From an uncultured Eubacteriales bacterium (lineage in GTDB: Bacteria > Bacillota > Clostridia > Oscillospirales > Oscillospiraceae), in the NCBI GenBank assembly GCA_900549645.1, contig URPD01000050.1, positions 1-14,101 on the forward strand: 14,101 nt of DNA, given 5' to 3'. A program made the translations under genes and the position numbers. Numbering within the stretch: position 1 is the stretch's first letter; each line of letters begins with the position of its first letter. Positions 13,053 through 14,101 of this stretch are shown here, in pieces. The notes beneath the pieces were generated by a model, which was not told the DNA's origin, searched no databases, and saw only the letters and a program-made list of their open reading frames with translations.

Positions 13053-13909
13053 AGAAAATCAGAAGACCTTTCGCCGCGCTTCTGGACCGGCGATACTTCC
13101 CGGCGCTGCTGATAGTCCTCGCGCTCGCAGTGGGAATGCTCCTGCCGCAGGCGGTACTCGCGGTGCAGGGCGTGCATCTTGAAAAAACGGACACCCTGCT
13201 GCCGACCGGCATCTCCGTTGGCAGGCAGAGCAGCGAGACGGCGAAGCTCGACATCCTGACGCGGTTTTACAATGCCATGGAGAACGGCAGCGGCGATGAG
13301 ATCGAGCTGAGCAGAGGGCGGTACATGACCGCGGAGCAGGTTCTGGAGCGGGTCACGGAGCTGAAAACCATTGCGGACGCCGCGGGGCTGCCGTTTGAGA
13401 TGCCGCCCGACAATATCCAGAGCACTTCGGGGCTGCAATCCGATATACAGCCGGACGATGTCCAGCGCATCGCCACACCGGTGCTGGTCGTTTTCAACGA
13501 CGAATCCAGCATGACCTCGTCAATAGTATGGGTCGCACAGCTGTATTGGGAAAAGAACGAGCTAAACTTCGTCGTCGACGACGAGACTGGCATGATCCTA
13601 TCGGCCTACTTCTACTTATACAATAACGACGCATTAGTCAACGGGCGGTCGGACGAAACGGCTCCCGCCGGTGCAGATGAGACGGCGCGGCGTCTCGGAG
13701 AGGCGCTTTGCAGAAGCTACGGCTTCGAGAATGTCACCGTCGAGGCCGAGATCGGCAGCCTCAGAGACGAAACCGGACTGCTCATTGCCGAGACCGATTA
13801 CAGCGCGGAATATTTTGCCGAGTGCAATATACGCTTCGCCCTCAACGGCGAGACCCGATGCAGAATGAGCCTATCCTTCGAGGGGCAGAACTGGCACTTC
13901 GGGGTGTAA
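13049..13909 (+). CDS. Membrane-anchored extracytoplasmic protein of unknown family, third gene of the two-component operon
   Basis: I do not recognise a family for this 286-residue protein. A basic start (MKKIRRPF, DRR) precedes one hydrophobic helix (about 17-39), probably an uncleaved anchor or signal peptide; the rest is soluble, acidic and presumably outside the membrane. Two sub-regions are visible: a helical, linker-like part (about 50-120) and a part rich in aromatic strands (about 130-190, with VWVAQLYWEKNELNFVVDDE and ILSAYFYLY) that faintly recalls PepSY- or YycI-like folds, an impression only. The start is GTG 13049, overlapping the kinase stop as GTGA, with a GGGGGAG ribosome site, so it is translationally coupled. 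An accessory sensor or inhibitor of the kinase, analogous to YycH/YycI with WalK, is a reasonable inference from position and topology. Confidence 0.8.
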   Translation: MKKIRRPFAALLDRRYFPALLIVLALAVGMLLPQAVLAVQGVHLEKTDTLLPTGISVGRQSSETAKLDILTRFYNAMENGSGDEIELSRGRYMTAEQVLERVTELKTIADAAGLPFEMPPDNIQSTSGLQSDIQPDDVQRIATPVLVVFNDESSMTSSIVWVAQLYWEKNELNFVVDDETGMILSAYFYLYNNDALVNGRSDETAPAGADETARRLGEALCRSYGFENVTVEAEIGSLRDETGLLIAETDYSAEYFAECNIRFALNGETRCRMSLSFEGQNWHFGV

Positions 13910-13910
13910 T

Positions 13911-13932
13911 ATAGTATCGGTTAACAAGGGCA
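13911..13932 (+). repeat. 22-base repeat, second copy (first copy 2691-2712 on the minus strand)
   Basis: Starting two bases after the stop of the preceding gene, 22 bases (beginning ATAGTATCGGTTAAC and ending AAGGGCA) match exactly the 5' arm and loop of the recJ leader hairpin, in opposite orientation. Here the 3' arm GATACTAT is missing and the sequence continues into a large inverted repeat. An exact 22-base match is not expected by chance in 14 kb. Confidence 0.85.
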
Positions 13933-14100
13933 AACACGGTTTTGACGGGCAGAAATGCGCCCATACTTCTTCAAAGCCCTTGACAATACGGCAGTATTCT
14001 CGGCGGCCTTCTCATCGTCTGGACACATTTCTGCTCCGTCAAAACTGCTGCGCACCTGACAGGGATGGATTTTCGAGTGATTTTTGCTTTTTGAGACGCA
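13921..14100 (-). other. Open reading frame at the right edge, probably repeat-derived
   Basis: The minus strand is open from the window edge to a TAA at 13923-13921, 59 sense codons, running through the inverted repeat. Within it an ATG at 14028 with GGAG five bases before it would give a 35-residue basic peptide (MCPDDEKAAENTAVLSRALK and on, ending VCPC). Codon use is plausible, but the coding potential overlaps a repeat and shares its last bases with the 22-base repeat, so I favour a dispersed-repeat reading frame over a gene. It could also be the 3' end of a gene lying to the right. Confidence 0.25.
13939..14045. repeat. Large imperfect inverted repeat after the two-component operon
   Basis: The 19-base arm at 13939-13957 (GTTTTGACGG then GCAGAAATG) and the arm at 14026-14045 are complementary throughout except for one extra base, around a 68-base centre. 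The centre holds a small palindrome, AATAC-GGCA-GTATT. It may serve as a transcription terminator in folded RNA or be part of a dispersed repeat continuing beyond the window. Confidence 0.65.
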
Positions 14101-14101
14101 G

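Overview
The window looks like a chromosomal segment of a moderately GC-rich Firmicute of the class Clostridia, probably from the Oscillospiraceae/Ruminococcaceae part of the gut flora. The evidence is indirect: a recJ-rel pair, a CIRCE-controlled small heat-shock gene, strong AGGAGG-type ribosome binding sites, AT-rich intergenic promoters between GC-rich genes, and many hairpin-forming intergenic repeats. No rRNA, tRNA, CRISPR array, transposase or phage gene is visible.

Layout. Positions 1-2670 (minus strand) carry recJ and, 85 bases downstream, the first 190 codons of a bifunctional (p)ppGpp synthetase/hydrolase (rel) cut by the window edge. recJ has its own promoter and an unusual leader: a hairpin and a possible five-codon reading frame whose stop overlaps the recJ start. 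A LOG-family gene (2929-3510, minus) with a consensus promoter stands divergent to cstA (3747-5222, plus), a carbon-starvation/peptide transporter starting at TTG. Then, all on minus, come a zinc-type ABC transporter operon (binding lipoprotein, ATPase, permease; 9270 down to 6810), hsp20 (6188-6652) and a TatD hydrolase (5340-6098). The CIRCE element that should control hsp20 overlaps the permease stop codon, and a good tatD promoter lies inside the hsp20 terminator. A small flavin split-barrel gene (9367-9759, minus) is divergent to mntP (9914-10477, plus), a manganese exporter with a strong promoter and a GATAA-type palindrome cluster.

The 486-base gap at 10478-10963 is mostly a hairpin-rich block, flanked by a 29-base direct repeat exactly 320 bases apart and by near-identical inverted ends; it looks like a non-coding mobile or dispersed element inserted at the mntP terminator. 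After it comes a three-gene plus-strand operon: an OmpR-family response regulator (10964-11617), its membrane histidine kinase (11649-13052), and a 286-residue membrane-anchored extracytoplasmic protein of unknown family (13049-13909) overlapping the kinase gene by four bases. The final 192 bases hold a large imperfect inverted repeat and a 22-base sequence that recurs exactly, in opposite orientation, in the recJ leader.

How the parts relate. Most of the window is housekeeping and stress physiology: stringent response, DNA repair, heat-shock protection, zinc uptake, manganese export and peptide use in starvation. The less explained parts are the third member of the two-component operon, the hairpin-rich intergenic elements, and the recJ leader. 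I see no clear defence, secretion or biosynthetic system; the best candidates for something undescribed are these three.
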